Positions 49,531 to 62,630 of a stretch of DNA of 64,000 bases are shown here, piece by piece (the first letter of the stretch is position 1; every line of letters starts with the position of its first letter). Below the pieces are notes generated by a model. It was not told the origin of the DNA. It made no database searches and saw only the letters and a list, made by a program, of their open reading frames with translations. Where the stretch lies: the NCBI RefSeq assembly GCF_023091745.1, contig NW_026292661.1, forward strand, positions 1 to 64,000, given 5' to 3'. Both the position numbers and the translations under genes were made by a program. This DNA comes from Budorcas taxicolor. Lineage: Eukaryota; Chordata; Mammalia; Artiodactyla; Bovidae.

Positions 49531-50430
49531 CCCTCGAGGCTTTCGCACGAGGCTTTCCCACAGGGCTGTGCCACGTGCCACCTTGGTGTGAGTCGATCCT
49601 CGGCGTGAAAGACGAGCCGGTGAAGGGAAAAGTGGTTCCTCTGGAATGGACTGAGACATCTGGGGGACTCTTGGAATGGTGGCACGACCCTGGAGTTCCT
49701 CTCGCCGTTCCTGTTGAGAGGGCCTCCTCTTGAGATGCGACGGGAACGCCGGGAACTCTTTCCCGACGAAGCAGGGAAAGGATCCCTCATCTCGAGCTAC
49801 GAGGCGGAAACGGGGCTCCTCTGGATGTGGGCGGGACCCTCGTGATTCCTCTCGAGTGGAGACGGCTATGTCGGGGAACTTCTTGATTTGCACCAAGGGT
49901 GTGAAGGACCCTTTCGAAGTTCCAGAGGTGAGGTGTGATCAGCCTCGAGACGCCTCAGCGGAAATGGGCCTCATCTCGCCTGGAGGGGAGAACCTCCTGG
50001 ATTTTCTCGAGTTGCGGCAGGTCTTCTCGAGTTACGACGGGGACCTCAGGGACCCGCTCTGGTGGCCTCAGGAAAGGCCAGTCCCCATGCGAGTTGCTAG
50101 GGGACCTCTCGGGATTCCTCTCCCGTCCATGCCGGGGCCTCAGTCCTTGTGTGGAGTCGGGGCCGGAACCTGAGGATTTCTCTCCAGTGTTGCCATGGAT
50201 CTTGGGGTGCTTCTGAGTCTCCCCAGGGGAGTCAGGCCTCGTCTCGAGTGGGGGCATGCACGTGCGCTTTCCTCCCGAGCTGCAGCAGTAGTGTCACGCT
50301 TCCTGTCACGTGGATCAAGGGATCTGTGGCTTTCCCTCGAGGCTGTCCCTCGAGGCTTTCCCACGAGGCTTTCCCACAGGGCTGTGCCACGTGCCACCTT
50401 GGTGTGAGTCGATCCTCGGCGTGAAAGACG
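47730..50430 (+). repeat. Trimer block, first copy (T1)
   Basis: About 47730-50430 matches 51810-54505 with a shift of 4079 bp. Both contain GAAAGTCGAGCTGG, CCTCTCACCG, CCCGGTCTGGTGG, CCTGTCGGG, GAGTCTTTCGCACG, GAGATATC, GTTGGGGCAGG and AAAAGTGGTTCC in the same order. One base that differs is CTTTCCTCCCG versus CTTTCTTCCCG (48646 versus 52725). The match ends at 50430, where this copy has GACGAGCCGG and the other has GTCGAGCTGG. It overlaps the four-unit repeat described for 43381-49530 because the two duplications are nested. Confidence 0.83.
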
Positions 50431-50551
50431 AGCCGGTGAAGGGAAAAGAGGTTCCTCTGGAATGGACTGAGACATCTGGGGGACTCTTGGAATGGTGGCA
50501 CGACCCTGGAGTTCCTCTCGCCGTTCCTGTTGAGAGGGCCTCCTCTTGAGT

Positions 50552-51779
50552 TGCGACGGGAACGCCGGGAACTCTTTCCCGACGAAGCAGGGAAAGGATC
50601 CCTCATCTCGAGCTACGAGGCAGAAACGGGGCTCCTCCGGATGTGGGCGGGACCCTCGTGATTCCTCTCGAGTGGAGACGGCTAGGTCGGGGATCTTCTT
50701 GATTTGCACCAAGGGTGTGAAGGACCCTTGGGAAGTTCCAGAGGTGAGGTGTGATCAGCCTCGAGACGCCTCAGCGGAAATGGGCCTCATCTCGCCTGGA
50801 GGGGAGAACCTCCTGGATTTTCTCCAGTGGCGGCAGGTCTTCTCGAGTTACGACGGGGACCTCAGGGACCCGCTCTGGTGGCCTCAGGAAAGGCCAGTCC
50901 CCATGCGAGTTGCTAGGGGACCTCTCGGGATTCCTCCCCCGTCCATGCCGGGGCCTCAGTCCTTGTGTGGAGTCGGGGACGGAACCTGAGGATTCCTCTC
51001 CAGTGTTGCCATGGATCTTGGGGTGCTTCTGAGTCTCCCCAGGGGAGTCAGGCCTCGTCTCGAGTGGGGGCATGCACGTGCGCTTTCCTCCCGAGCTGCA
51101 GCAGTAGTGTCACGCTTCCTGTCACGTGGATCAAGGGATCTGTGGCTTTCCTCGAGGCTGTCCCTCGAGGCTTTCCCACGAGGCTTTCCCACAGGGCTGT
51201 GCCACGTGCCACCTTGGTGTGAGTCGATCCTCGGCGTGAAAGACGAGCCGGTGAAGGGAAAAGAGGTTCCTCTGGAATGGACTGAGACATCTGGGGGACT
51301 CTTGGAATGGTGGCACGACCCTGGAGTTCCTCTCGCCCTTCCTGTTGAGAGGGCCTCCTCTTGAGATGCGACGGGAACGCCGGGAACTCTTTCCTGACGA
51401 AGCAGGGAAAGGATCCCTCATCTCGAGCTACGAGGCGGAAACGGGGCTCCTCTGGATGTGGGCGGGACCCTCGTGATTCCTCTCGAGTGGAGACGGCTAG
51501 GTCGGGGAACTTCTTGATTTGCACCAAGGGTGTGAAGGACCCTTTCGAAGTTCCAGAGGTGAGGTGTGATCAGCCTCGCGACGCCTCAGCGGAAATGGGC
51601 CTCATCTCGCCTGGAGGGGAGAACCTCCTGGATTTTCTCGAGTTGCGGCAGGTCTTCTCGAGTTACCACGGGGACCTCAGGGACCCGCTCTGGTGGCCTC
51701 AGGAAAGGCCAGTCCCCATGCGAGTTGCTAGGGGACCTCTCGGGATTCCTCTCCCGTCCATGCCGGGGCCTCAGTCCTT
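50552..51779 (+). repeat. Dimer-derived block, first copy (D1)
   Basis: Sequence 50552-51779 recurs at 57078-58305 with a shift of 6526 bp and no difference that I could see. Shared private variants are GAGGCAGAAACGG, CTCCTCCGGATG, GGGGATCTTC, CCCTTGGGAAG, CCAGTGGCGG, TTCCTCCCCCG, GGGGACGGAACC, the one-base-short CTTTCCTCGAGG (51147 and 57673), CGCCCTTCC, TTTCCTGACG, CCTCGCGACG and TTACCACGG. It separates trimer block T1 from the tandem trimers that follow. Identity over 1.2 kb at a distance of eight units points to a recent long-range exchange or segmental duplication. Confidence 0.9.
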
Positions 51780-54700
51780 GTGTGGAGTCGGGGCCGGAAC
51801 CTGAGGATTTCTCTCCAGTGTTGCCATGGATCTTGGGGTGCTTCTGAGTCTCCCCAGGGGAGTCAGGCCTCGTCTCGAGTGGGGGCATGCACGTGCGCTT
51901 TCCTCCCGAGCTGCAGCAGTAGTGTCACGCTTCCTGTCACGTGGATCAAGGGATCTGTGGCTTTCCCTCGAGGCTGTCCCTCGAGGCTTTCCCACGAGGC
52001 TTTCCCACAGGGCTGTGCCACGTGCCACCTTGGTGTGAGTCGATCCTCGGCGTGAAAGTCGAGCTGGTGAAGGGAAAAGAGGTTCCTCTGGAATGGACTG
52101 AGACATCTGGGGGACTCTTGGAATGGTGGCACGACCCTGGAGTTCCTCTCACCGTTCCTGTTGAGAGGGCCTCCTCTTGAGATGCGACGGGAACGCCGGG
52201 AACTCTTTCCCGACGAAGCAGGGAAAGGATCCCTCATCTCGAGCTACGAGGCGGAAACGGGGCTCCTCTGGATGTGGGCGGGACCCTCGTGATTCCTCTC
52301 GAGTCGAGACGGCTAGGTCGGGGAACTTCTTGATTTGCACCAAGGGTGTGAAGGACCCTTTCGAAGTTCCAGAGGTGAGGTGTGATCAGCCTCGAGACGC
52401 CTCAGCGGAAATGGGCCTCATCTCGCCTGGAGGGGAGAACCTCCTGGATTTTCTCGAGTTGCGGCAGGTCTTCTCGAGTTACGACGGGGACCTCAGGGAC
52501 CCGGTCTGGTGGCCTCAGGAAAGGCCAGTCCCCATGCGAGTTGCTAGGGGACCTGTCGGGATTCCTCTCCCGTCCATGCCGGGGCCTCAGTCCTTGTGTG
52601 GAGTCGGGGCCGGAACCTGAGGATTCCTCTCCAGTGTTGCCATGGATCTTGGGGTGCTTCTGAGTCTCCCCAGGGGAGTCAGGCCTCGTCTCGAGTGGGG
52701 GCATGCACGTGCGCTTTCTTCCCGAGCTGCAGCATTAGTGTCACGCTTCCTGTCACGTGGATCAAGGGATCTGTGGCTTTCCCTCGAGGCTGTCCCTCGA
52801 GTCTTTCGCACGAGGCTTTCCCACAGGGCTGTGCCACGTGCCACCTTGGTGTGAGTCGATCCTCGGCGTGAAAGACGAGCCGGTGAAGGGAAAAGAGGTT
52901 CCTCTGGAATGGACTGAGATATCTGGGGGACTCTTGGAATGGTGGCACGACCCTGGAGTTCCTCTCGCCGTTCCTGTTGAGAGGGCCTCCTCTTGAGATG
53001 TGACGGGAACGCCGGGAACTCTTTCCCGACGAAGCAGGGAAAGGATCCCTCATCTCGAGCTACGAGGCGGAAACGGGGCTCCTCTGGATGTGGGCGGGAC
53101 CCTCGTGATTCCTCTCGAGTCGAGACGGCTAGGTCGGGGAACTTCTTGATTTGCACCAAGGGTGTGAAGGACCCTTTGGAAGTTCCAGAGGTGAGGTGTG
53201 ATCAGCCTCGAGACGCCTCAGCGGAAATGGGCCTCATCTCGCCTGGAGGGGAGAACCTCCTGGATTTTCTCGAGTTGGGGCAGGTCTTCTCGAGTTACGA
53301 CGGGGACCTCAGGGACCCGCTCTGGTGGCCTCAGGAAAGGCCAGTCCCCATGTGAGTTGCTAGGGGACCTGTCGGGATTCCTCTCCCGTCCATGCCGGGG
53401 CCTCAGTCCTTGTGTGGAGTCGGGGCCGGAACCTGAGGATTCCTCTCCAGTGTTGCCATGGATCTTGGGGTGCTTCTGAGTCTCCCCAGGGGAGTCAGGC
53501 CTCGTCTCGAGTGGGGGCATGCACGTGCGCTTTCCTCCCGAGCTGCAGCAGTAGTGTCACGCTTCCTGTCACGTGGATCAAGGGATCTGTGGCTTTCCCT
53601 CGAGGCTGTCCCTCGAGGCTTTCGCACGAGGCTTTCCCACAGGGCTGTGCCACGTGCCACCTTGGTGTGAGTCGATCCTCGGCGTGAAAGACGAGCCGGT
53701 GAAGGGAAAAGTGGTTCCTCTGGAATGGACTGAGACATCTGGGGGACTCTTGGAATGGTGGCACGACCCTGGAGTTCCTCTCGCCGTTCCTGTTGAGAGG
53801 GCCTCCTCTTGAGATGCGACGGGAACGCCGGGAACTCTTTCCCGACGAAGCAGGGAAAGGATCCCTCATCTCGAGCTACGAGGCGGAAACGGGGCTCCTC
53901 TGGATGTGGGCGGGACCCTCGTGATTCCTCTCGAGTGGAGACGGCTATGTCGGGGAACTTCTTGATTTGCACCAAGGGTGTGAAGGACCCTTTCGAAGTT
54001 CCAGAGGTGAGGTGTGATCAGCCTCGAGACGCCTCAGCGGAAATGGGCCTCATCTCGCCTGGAGGGGAGAACCTCCTGGATTTTCTCGAGTTGCGGCAGG
54101 TCTTCTCGAGTTACGACGGGGACCTCAGGGACCCGCTCTGGTGGCCTCAGGAAAGGCCAGTCCCCATGCGAGTTGCTAGGGGACCTCTCGGGATTCCTCT
54201 CCCGTCCATGCCGGGGCCTCAGTCCTTGTGTGGAGTCGGGGCCGGAACCTGAGGATTTCTCTCCAGTGTTGCCATGGATCTTGGGGTGCTTCTGAGTCTC
54301 CCCAGGGGAGTCAGGCCTCGTCTCGAGTGGGGGCATGCACGTGCGCTTTCCTCCCGAGCTGCAGCAGTAGTGTCACGCTTCCTGTCACGTGGATCAAGGG
54401 ATCTGTGGCTTTCCCTCGAGGCTGTCCCTCGAGGCTTTCCCACGAGGCTTTCCCACAGGGCTGTGCCACGTGCCACCTTGGTGTGAGTCGATCCTCGGCG
54501 TGAAAGTCGAGCTGGTGAAGGGAAAAGAGGTTCCTCTGGAATGGACTGAGACATCTGGGGGACTCTTGGAATGGTGGCACGACCCTGGAGTTCCTCTCAC
54601 CGTTCCTGTTGAGAGGGCCTCCTCTTGAGATGCGACGGGAACGCCGGGAACTCTTTCCCGACGAAGCAGGGAAAGGATCCCTCATCTCGAGCTACGAGGC

Positions 54701-57145
54701 GGAAACGGGGCTCCTCTGGATGTGGGCGGGACCCTCGTGATTCCTCTCGAGTCGAGACGGCTAGGTCGGGGAACTTCTTGATTTGCACCAAGGGTGTGAA
54801 GGACCCTTTCGAAGTTCCAGAGGTGAGGTGTGATCAGCCTCGAGACGCCTCAGCGGAAATGGGCCTCATCTCGCCTGGAGGGGAGAACCTCCTGGATTTT
54901 CTCGAGTTGCGGCAGGTCTTCTCGAGTTACGACGGGGACCTCAGGGACCCGGTCTGGTGGCCTCAGGAAAGGCCAGTCCCCATGCGAGTTGCTAGGGGAC
55001 CTGTCGGGATTCCTCTCCCGTCCATGCCGGGGCCTCAGTCCTTGTGTGGAGTCGGGGCCGGAACCTGAGGATTCCTCTCCAGTGTTGCCATGGATCTTGG
55101 GGTGCTTCTGAGTCTCCCCAGGGGAGTCAGGCCTCGTCTCGAGTGGGGGCATGCACGTGCGCTTTCTTCCCGAGCTGCAGCATTAGTGTCACGCTTCCTG
55201 TCACGTGGATCAAGGGATCTGTGGCTTTCCCTCGAGGCTGTCCCTCGAGTCTTTCGCACGAGGCTTTCCCACAGGGCTGTGCCACGTGCCACCTTGGTGT
55301 GAGTCGATCCTCGGCGTGAAAGACGAGCCGGTGAAGGGAAAAGAGGTTCCTCTGGAATGGACTGAGATATCTGGGGGACTCTTGGAATGGTGGCACGACC
55401 CTGGAGTTCCTCTCGCCGTTCCTGTTGAGAGGGCCTCCTCTTGAGATGTGACGGGAACGCCGGGAACTCTTTCCCGACGAAGCAGGGAAAGGATCCCTCA
55501 TCTCGAGCTACGAGGCGGAAACGGGGCTCCTCTGGATGTGGGCGGGACCCTCGTGATTCCTCTCGAGTCGAGACGGCTAGGTCGGGGAACTTCTTGATTT
55601 GCACCAAGGGTGTGAAGGACCCTTTGGAAGTTCCAGAGGTGAGGTGTGATCAGCCTCGAGACGCCTCAGCGGAAATGGGCCTCATCTCGCCTGGAGGGGA
55701 GAACCTCCTGGATTTTCTCGAGTTGGGGCAGGTCTTCTCGAGTTACGACGGGGACCTCAGGGACCCGCTCTGGTGGCCTCAGGAAAGGCCAGTCCCCATG
55801 TGAGTTGCTAGGGGACCTGTCGGGATTCCTCTCCCGTCCATGCCGGGGCCTCAGTCCTTGTGTGGAGTCGGGGCCGGAACCTGAGGATTCCTCTCCAGTG
55901 TTGCCATGGATCTTGGGGTGCTTCTGAGTCTCCCCAGGGGAGTCAGGCCTCGTCTCGAGTGGGGGCATGCACGTGCGCTTTCCTCCCGAGCTGCAGCAGT
56001 AGTGTCACGCTTCCTGTCACGTGGATCAAGGGATCTGTGGCTTTCCCTCGAGGCTGTCCCTCGAGGCTTTCGCACGAGGCTTTCCCACAGGGCTGTGCCA
56101 CGTGCCACCTTGGTGTGAGTCGATCCTCGGCGTGAAAGACGAGCCGGTGAAGGGAAAAGTGGTTCCTCTGGAATGGACTGAGACATCTGGGGGACTCTTG
56201 GAATGGTGGCACGACCCTGGAGTTCCTCTCGCCGTTCCTGTTGAGAGGGCCTCCTCTTGAGATGCGACGGGAACGCCGGGAACTCTTTCCCGACGAAGCA
56301 GGGAAAGGATCCCTCATCTCGAGCTACGAGGCGGAAACGGGGCTCCTCTGGATGTGGGCGGGACCCTCGTGATTCCTCTCGAGTGGAGACGGCTATGTCG
56401 GGGAACTTCTTGATTTGCACCAAGGGTGTGAAGGACCCTTTCGAAGTTCCAGAGGTGAGGTGTGATCAGCCTCGAGACGCCTCAGCGGAAATGGGCCTCA
56501 TCTCGCCTGGAGGGGAGAACCTCCTGGATTTTCTCGAGTTGCGGCAGGTCTTCTCGAGTTACGACGGGGACCTCAGGGACCCGCTCTGGTGGCCTCAGGA
56601 AAGGCCAGTCCCCATGCGAGTTGCTAGGGGACCTCTCGGGATTCCTCTCCCGTCCATGCCGGGGCCTCAGTCCTTGTGTGGAGTCGGGGCCGGAACCTGA
56701 GGATTTCTCTCCAGTGTTGCCATGGATCTTGGGGTGCTTCTGAGTCTCCCCAGGGGAGTCAGGCCTCGTCTCGAGTGGGGCATGCACGTGCGCTTTCCTC
56801 CCGAGCTGCAGCAGTAGTGTCACGCTTCCTGTCACGTGGATCAAGGGATCTGTGGCTTTCCCTCGAGGCTGTCCCTCGAGGCTTTCCCACGAGGCTTTCC
56901 CACAGGGCTGTGCCACGTGCCACCTTGGTGTGAGTCGATCCTCGGCGTGAAAGTCGAGCTGGTGAAGGGAAAAGAGGTTCCTCTGGAATGGACTGAGACA
57001 TCTGGGGGACTCTTGGAATGGTGGCACGACCCTGGAGTTCCTCTCACCGTTCCTGTTGAGAGGGCCTCCTCTTGAGATGCGACGGGAACGCCGGGAACTC
57101 TTTCCCGACGAAGCAGGGAAAGGATCCCTCATCTCGAGCTACGAG
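51673..57145 (+). repeat. Tandem pair of 2448-bp trimer blocks (T2, T3)
   Basis: About 51673-54697 matches 54121-57145 with a shift of 2448 bp, exactly three 816-bp units. The three monomers in each copy are separable: one with GAAAGTCGAGCTGG and CTCACCG, one with CCCGGTCTGG, CAGCATTAGTG, CGAGTCTTTCGCACG and GAGATATC, and one with GTTGGGGCAGG, ATGTGAGTTG and AAAGTGGTTCC. The only difference I noticed is a G run of four instead of five near 56776-56779. The left edge is TTACCACGG versus TTACGACGG; the right edge is GAGGCGGAAA versus GAGGCAGAAA. Confidence 0.92.
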
Positions 57146-58305
57146 GCAGAAACGGGGCTCCTCCGGATGTGGGCGGGACCCTCGTGATTCCTCTCGAGTG
57201 GAGACGGCTAGGTCGGGGATCTTCTTGATTTGCACCAAGGGTGTGAAGGACCCTTGGGAAGTTCCAGAGGTGAGGTGTGATCAGCCTCGAGACGCCTCAG
57301 CGGAAATGGGCCTCATCTCGCCTGGAGGGGAGAACCTCCTGGATTTTCTCCAGTGGCGGCAGGTCTTCTCGAGTTACGACGGGGACCTCAGGGACCCGCT
57401 CTGGTGGCCTCAGGAAAGGCCAGTCCCCATGCGAGTTGCTAGGGGACCTCTCGGGATTCCTCCCCCGTCCATGCCGGGGCCTCAGTCCTTGTGTGGAGTC
57501 GGGGACGGAACCTGAGGATTCCTCTCCAGTGTTGCCATGGATCTTGGGGTGCTTCTGAGTCTCCCCAGGGGAGTCAGGCCTCGTCTCGAGTGGGGGCATG
57601 CACGTGCGCTTTCCTCCCGAGCTGCAGCAGTAGTGTCACGCTTCCTGTCACGTGGATCAAGGGATCTGTGGCTTTCCTCGAGGCTGTCCCTCGAGGCTTT
57701 CCCACGAGGCTTTCCCACAGGGCTGTGCCACGTGCCACCTTGGTGTGAGTCGATCCTCGGCGTGAAAGACGAGCCGGTGAAGGGAAAAGAGGTTCCTCTG
57801 GAATGGACTGAGACATCTGGGGGACTCTTGGAATGGTGGCACGACCCTGGAGTTCCTCTCGCCCTTCCTGTTGAGAGGGCCTCCTCTTGAGATGCGACGG
57901 GAACGCCGGGAACTCTTTCCTGACGAAGCAGGGAAAGGATCCCTCATCTCGAGCTACGAGGCGGAAACGGGGCTCCTCTGGATGTGGGCGGGACCCTCGT
58001 GATTCCTCTCGAGTGGAGACGGCTAGGTCGGGGAACTTCTTGATTTGCACCAAGGGTGTGAAGGACCCTTTCGAAGTTCCAGAGGTGAGGTGTGATCAGC
58101 CTCGCGACGCCTCAGCGGAAATGGGCCTCATCTCGCCTGGAGGGGAGAACCTCCTGGATTTTCTCGAGTTGCGGCAGGTCTTCTCGAGTTACCACGGGGA
58201 CCTCAGGGACCCGCTCTGGTGGCCTCAGGAAAGGCCAGTCCCCATGCGAGTTGCTAGGGGACCTCTCGGGATTCCTCTCCCGTCCATGCCGGGGCCTCAG
58301 TCCTT
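57078..58305 (+). repeat. Dimer-derived block, second copy (D2)
   Basis: This is the downstream copy of 50552-51779 and carries the same set of private variants, including the one-base deletion in CTTTCCTCGAGG (57673). At 58306 it departs from the first copy: this copy has TGTGCAGTCGGGGACGG where the first has TGTGGAGTCGGGGCCGG. The order of blocks from 47730 is T1, D1, T2, T3, D2. Confidence 0.9.
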
Positions 58306-61300
58306 GTGTGCAGTCGGGGACGGAACCTGAGGATTCCTCTCCAGTGTTGCCATGGATCTTGGGGTGCTTCTGAGTCTCCCCAGGGGAGTCAGGCCTCGTC
58401 TCGAGTGGGGGCATGCACGTGCGCTTTCCTCCCGAGCTGCAGCAGTAGTGTCACGCTTCCTGTCACGTGGATCAAGGGATCTGTGGCTTTCCCTCGAGGC
58501 TGTCCCTCGAGGCTTTCCCACGAGGCTTTCCCACAGGGCTGTGCCACGTGCCACCTTGGTGTGAGTCGATCCTCGGCGTGAAAGACGAGCCGGTGAAGGG
58601 AAAAGAGGTTCCTCTGGAATGGACTGAGACATCTGGGGGACTCTTGGAATGGTGGCACGACCCTGGAGTTCCTCTCGCCGTTCCTGTTGAGAGGGCCTCC
58701 TCTTGAGATGCGACGGGAACGCCGGGAACTCTTTCCCGAAGAAGGAGGGAAAGGATCCCTCATCTCGAGTTATGAGGCGGAAACGGGGCTCCTCTGGATG
58801 TGGGCGGGACCCTCGTGATTCCTCTCGAGTGGAGACGGCTAGGTCGGGGAACTTCTTGATTTGCACCAAGGGTGTGAAGGACCCTTTCGAAGTTCCAGAG
58901 GTGAGGTGTGATCAGCCTCGAGATGCCTCAGCGGAAATGGGCCTCATCTCGCCTGGAGGGGAGAACCTCCTGGATTTTCTCGAGTTGCGGCAGGTCTTCT
59001 CGAGTTACGACGGGGACCTAAGGGACCCGCTCTGGTGGCCTCAGGAAAGGCCAGTCCCCATGCGAGTTGCTAGGGGACCTCTCGGGATTCCTCCCCCGTC
59101 CATGCCGGGGCCTCAGTCCTTGTGAGGAGTCGGGGCCAGAACCTGAGGATTCCTCTCCAGTGTTGCCATGGATCTTGGGGTGCTTCTGAGTCTCCCCATG
59201 GGAGTCAGGCCTCGTCTCGAGTGGGGGCATGCACGTGCGCTTTCCTCCCGAGCTGCAGCAGTAGTGTCACGCTTCCTGTCACGTGGATCAAGGGATCTGT
59301 GGCTTTCCCTCGAGGCTGTCCCTCGAGGCTTTCCCACGAGGCTTTCCCACAGGGCTGTGCCACGTGCCACCTTGGTGTGAGTCGATCCTCGGCGTGAAAG
59401 ACGAGCCGGTGAAAGGAAAAGAGGTTCCTCTGGAATGGACTGAGACATCTGGGGGACTCTTGGAATGGTGGCACGACCCTGGAGTTCCTCTCGCCCTTCC
59501 TGTTGAGAGGGCCTCCTCTTGAGATGCGACGGGAATGCCGGGAACTCTTTCCCGACGAAGCAGGGAAAGGATCCCTCATCTCGAGCTACGAGGCCGGAAC
59601 GGGGCTCCTCTGGATGTGGGCGGGACCCTCGTGATTCCTCTCGAGTGGAGACGGGTATGTCGGGGAACTTCTTGATTTGCACCATGGGTGTGAAGGAGCC
59701 TTTCGAAGTTCCAGAGGGGAGGTGTGATCAGCCTCGAGACGCCTCAGCGGAAATGGGCCTCATCTCGCCTGGAGGGGAGAACCTCCTGGATTTTCTCGAG
59801 TTGCGGCAGGTCTTCTCGAGTTATGACGGGGACCTCAGGGACCCGCTCTGGTGGCCTCAGGAAAGGCCAGTCCCCATGCGAGTTGCTAGGGGACCTCTCG
59901 GGATTCCTCTCCCGTCCATGCCGGGGCCTCAGTCCTTGTGTGGAGTCGGGGACGGAACCTGAGGATTCCTCTCCAGTGTTGCCATGGATCTTGGGGTGCT
60001 TCTGAGTCTCCCCAGGGGAGTCAGGCCTCGTCTCGAGTGGGGGCATGCACGTGCGCTTTCCTCCCGAGCTGCAGCAGTAGTGTCACGCTTCCTGTCACGT
60101 GGATCAAGGGATCTGTGGCTTTCCCTCGAGGCTGTCCCTCGAGGCTTTCCCACGAGGCTTTCCCACAGGGCTGTGCCACGTGCCACCTTGGTGTGAGTCG
60201 ATCCTCGGCGTGAAAGACGAGCCGGTGAAGGGAAAAGAGGTTCCTCTGGAACCGACTGAGACATCTGGGGGACTCTTGGAATGGTGGCACGACCCTGGAG
60301 TTCCTCTCGCCGTTCCTGTTGAGAGGGCCTCCTCTTGAGATGCGACGGGAACGCCGGGAACTCTTTCCCGAAGAAGCAGGGAAAGGATCCCTCATCTCGA
60401 GTTACGAGGCGGAAACGGGGCTCCTCTGTATGTGGGCGGGACCCTCGTGATTCCTCTCGAGTGGAGACGGCTAGGTCGGGGAACTTCTTGATTTGCACCA
60501 AGGGTGTGAAGGACCCTTTCGAAGTTCCAGAGGTGAGGTGTGATCAGCCTCGAGACGCCTCAGCGGAAATGGGCCTCTTCTCGCCTGGAGGGGAGAACCT
60601 CCTGGATTTTCTCGAGTTGCGGCAGGTCTTCTCGAGTTACGACGGGGACCTCAGGGACCCGCTCTGGTGGCCTCAGGAAAGGCCAGTCCCCATGCGAGTT
60701 GCTAGGGGACCTCTCGGGATTCCTCCCCCATCCATGCCGGGGCCTCAGTCCTTGTGTGGAGTCGGGGCCGGAACCTGAGGATTCCTCTCCAGTGTTGCCA
60801 TGGATCTTGGGGTGCTTCTGAGTCTCCCCAGGGGAGTCAGGCCTCGTCTCGAGTGGGGGCATGCACGTGCGCTTTCCTCCCGAGCTGCAGCAGTAGTGTC
60901 ACGCTTCCTGTCACGTGGATCAAGGGATCTGTGGCTTTCCCTCGAGGCTGTCCCTCGAGGCTTTCCCACGAGGCTTTCCCACAGGGCTGTGCCACGTGCC
61001 ACCTTGGTGTGAGTCGATCCTCGGCGTGAAAGACGAGCCGGTGAAGGGAAAAGAGGTTCCTCTGGAATGGACTGAGACATCTGGGGGACTCTTGGAATGG
61101 TGGCACGACCCTGGAGTTCCTCTCGCCGTTCCTGTTGAGAGGGCCTCCTCTTGAGATGCGACGGGAACGCCGGGAACTCTTTCCCGACGAAGCAGGGAAA
61201 GGATCCCTCATCTCGAGCTACGAGGCGGAAACGGGGCTCCTCTGGATGTGGGCGGGACCCTCGTGATTCCTCTCGAGTGGAGACGGGTATGTCGGGGAAC

Positions 61301-62495
61301 TTCTTGATTTGCACCAAGGGTGTGAAGGACCCTTTCGAAGTTCCAGAGGTGAGGTGTGATCAGCCTTGAGACGCCTCAGCGGAAATGGGCCTCATCTCGC
61401 CTGGAGGGGAGAACCTCCTGGATTTTCTCGAGTTGGGGCAGGTCTTCTCGAGTTACGACGGGGACCTCAGGGACCCGCTCTGGTGGCCTCAGGAAAGGCC
61501 AGTCCCCATGCGAGTTGCTAGGGGACCTCTCGGGATTCCTGTCCCGTCCATTCCGGGGCCTCAGTCTTTGTGTGGAGTCGGGGACGGAACCTGAGGATTC
61601 CTCTCCAGTGTTGCCATGGATCTTGGGGTGCTTCTGAGTCTCCCCATGGGAGTCAGGCCTCGTCTCGAGTGGGGGCATGCACGTGCGCTTTCCTCCCGAG
61701 CTGCAGCAGTAGTGTCACGCTTCCTGTCACGTGGATCAAGGGATCTGTGGCTTTCCCTCGAGGCTGTCCCTCGAGGCTTTCCCACGAGGCTTTCCCACAG
61801 GGCTGTGCCACGTGCCACCTTGGTGTGAGTCGATCCTCGGCGTGAAAGACGAGCCGGTGAAAGGAAAAGAGGTTCCTCTGGAATGGACTGAGACATCTGG
61901 GGGACTCTTGGAATGGTGGCACGACCCTGGAGTTCCTCTCGCCCTTCCTGTTGAGAGGGCCTCCTCTTGAGATGCGACGGGAATGCCGGGAACTCTTTCC
62001 CGAGGAAGCAGGGAAAGGATCCCTCATCTCGAGCTACGAGGCCGGAACGGGGCTCCTCTGGATGTGGGCGGGACCCTCGTGATTCCTCTCGAGTGGAGAC
62101 GGGTATGTCGGGGAACTTCTTGATTTGCACCATGGGTGTGAAGGAGCCTTTCGAAGTTCCAGAGGGGAGGTGTGATCAGCCTCGAGACGCCTCAGCGGAA
62201 ATGGGCCTCATCTCGCCTGGAGGGGAGAACCTCCTGGATTTTCTCGAGTTGCGGCAGGTCTTCTCGAGTTACCACGGGGACCTCAGGGACCCGCTCTGGT
62301 GGCCTCAGGAAAGGCCAGTCCCCATGCGAGTTGCTAGGGGACCTCTCGGGATTCCTCTCCCGTCCATGCCGGGGCCTCAGTCCTTGTGTGGAGTCGGGGC
62401 CGGAACCTGAGGATTCCTCTCCAGTGTTGCCATGGATCTTGGGGTGCTTCTGAGTCTCCCCAGGGGAGTCAGGCCTCGTCTCGAGTGGGGGCATG

Positions 62496-62630
62496 CACGT
62501 GCGCTTTCCTACCGAGCTGCAGCAGTAGTGTCACGCTTCCTGTCACGTGGATCAAGGGATCTGTGGCTTTCCCTCGAGGCTGTCCCTCGAGGCTTTCCCA
62601 CGAGGCTTTCCCACAGGGCTGTGCCACGTG
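62496..62630. promoter_or_regulatory. Cluster of three CACGTG E-box palindromes per monomer
   Basis: CACGTG occurs at 62496-62501 (within GCACGTGC), 62544-62549 (GTCACGTGG) and 62625-62630 (inside GTGCCAC twice in a row). The same three sites occur in almost every unit. CACGTG is the core bound by basic helix-loop-helix leucine-zipper factors such as USF and MYC/MAX, and its central CpG makes binding methylation-sensitive. The motif is seen; any binding in heterochromatin is inference. Confidence 0.4.

Noticed and set aside
62456..62468. Hairpin or terminator from the palindrome CTCCCCAGGGGAG
   Set aside because: The six-base arms are separated by a single base, so no stable stem-loop can form, and there is no transcript to terminate.
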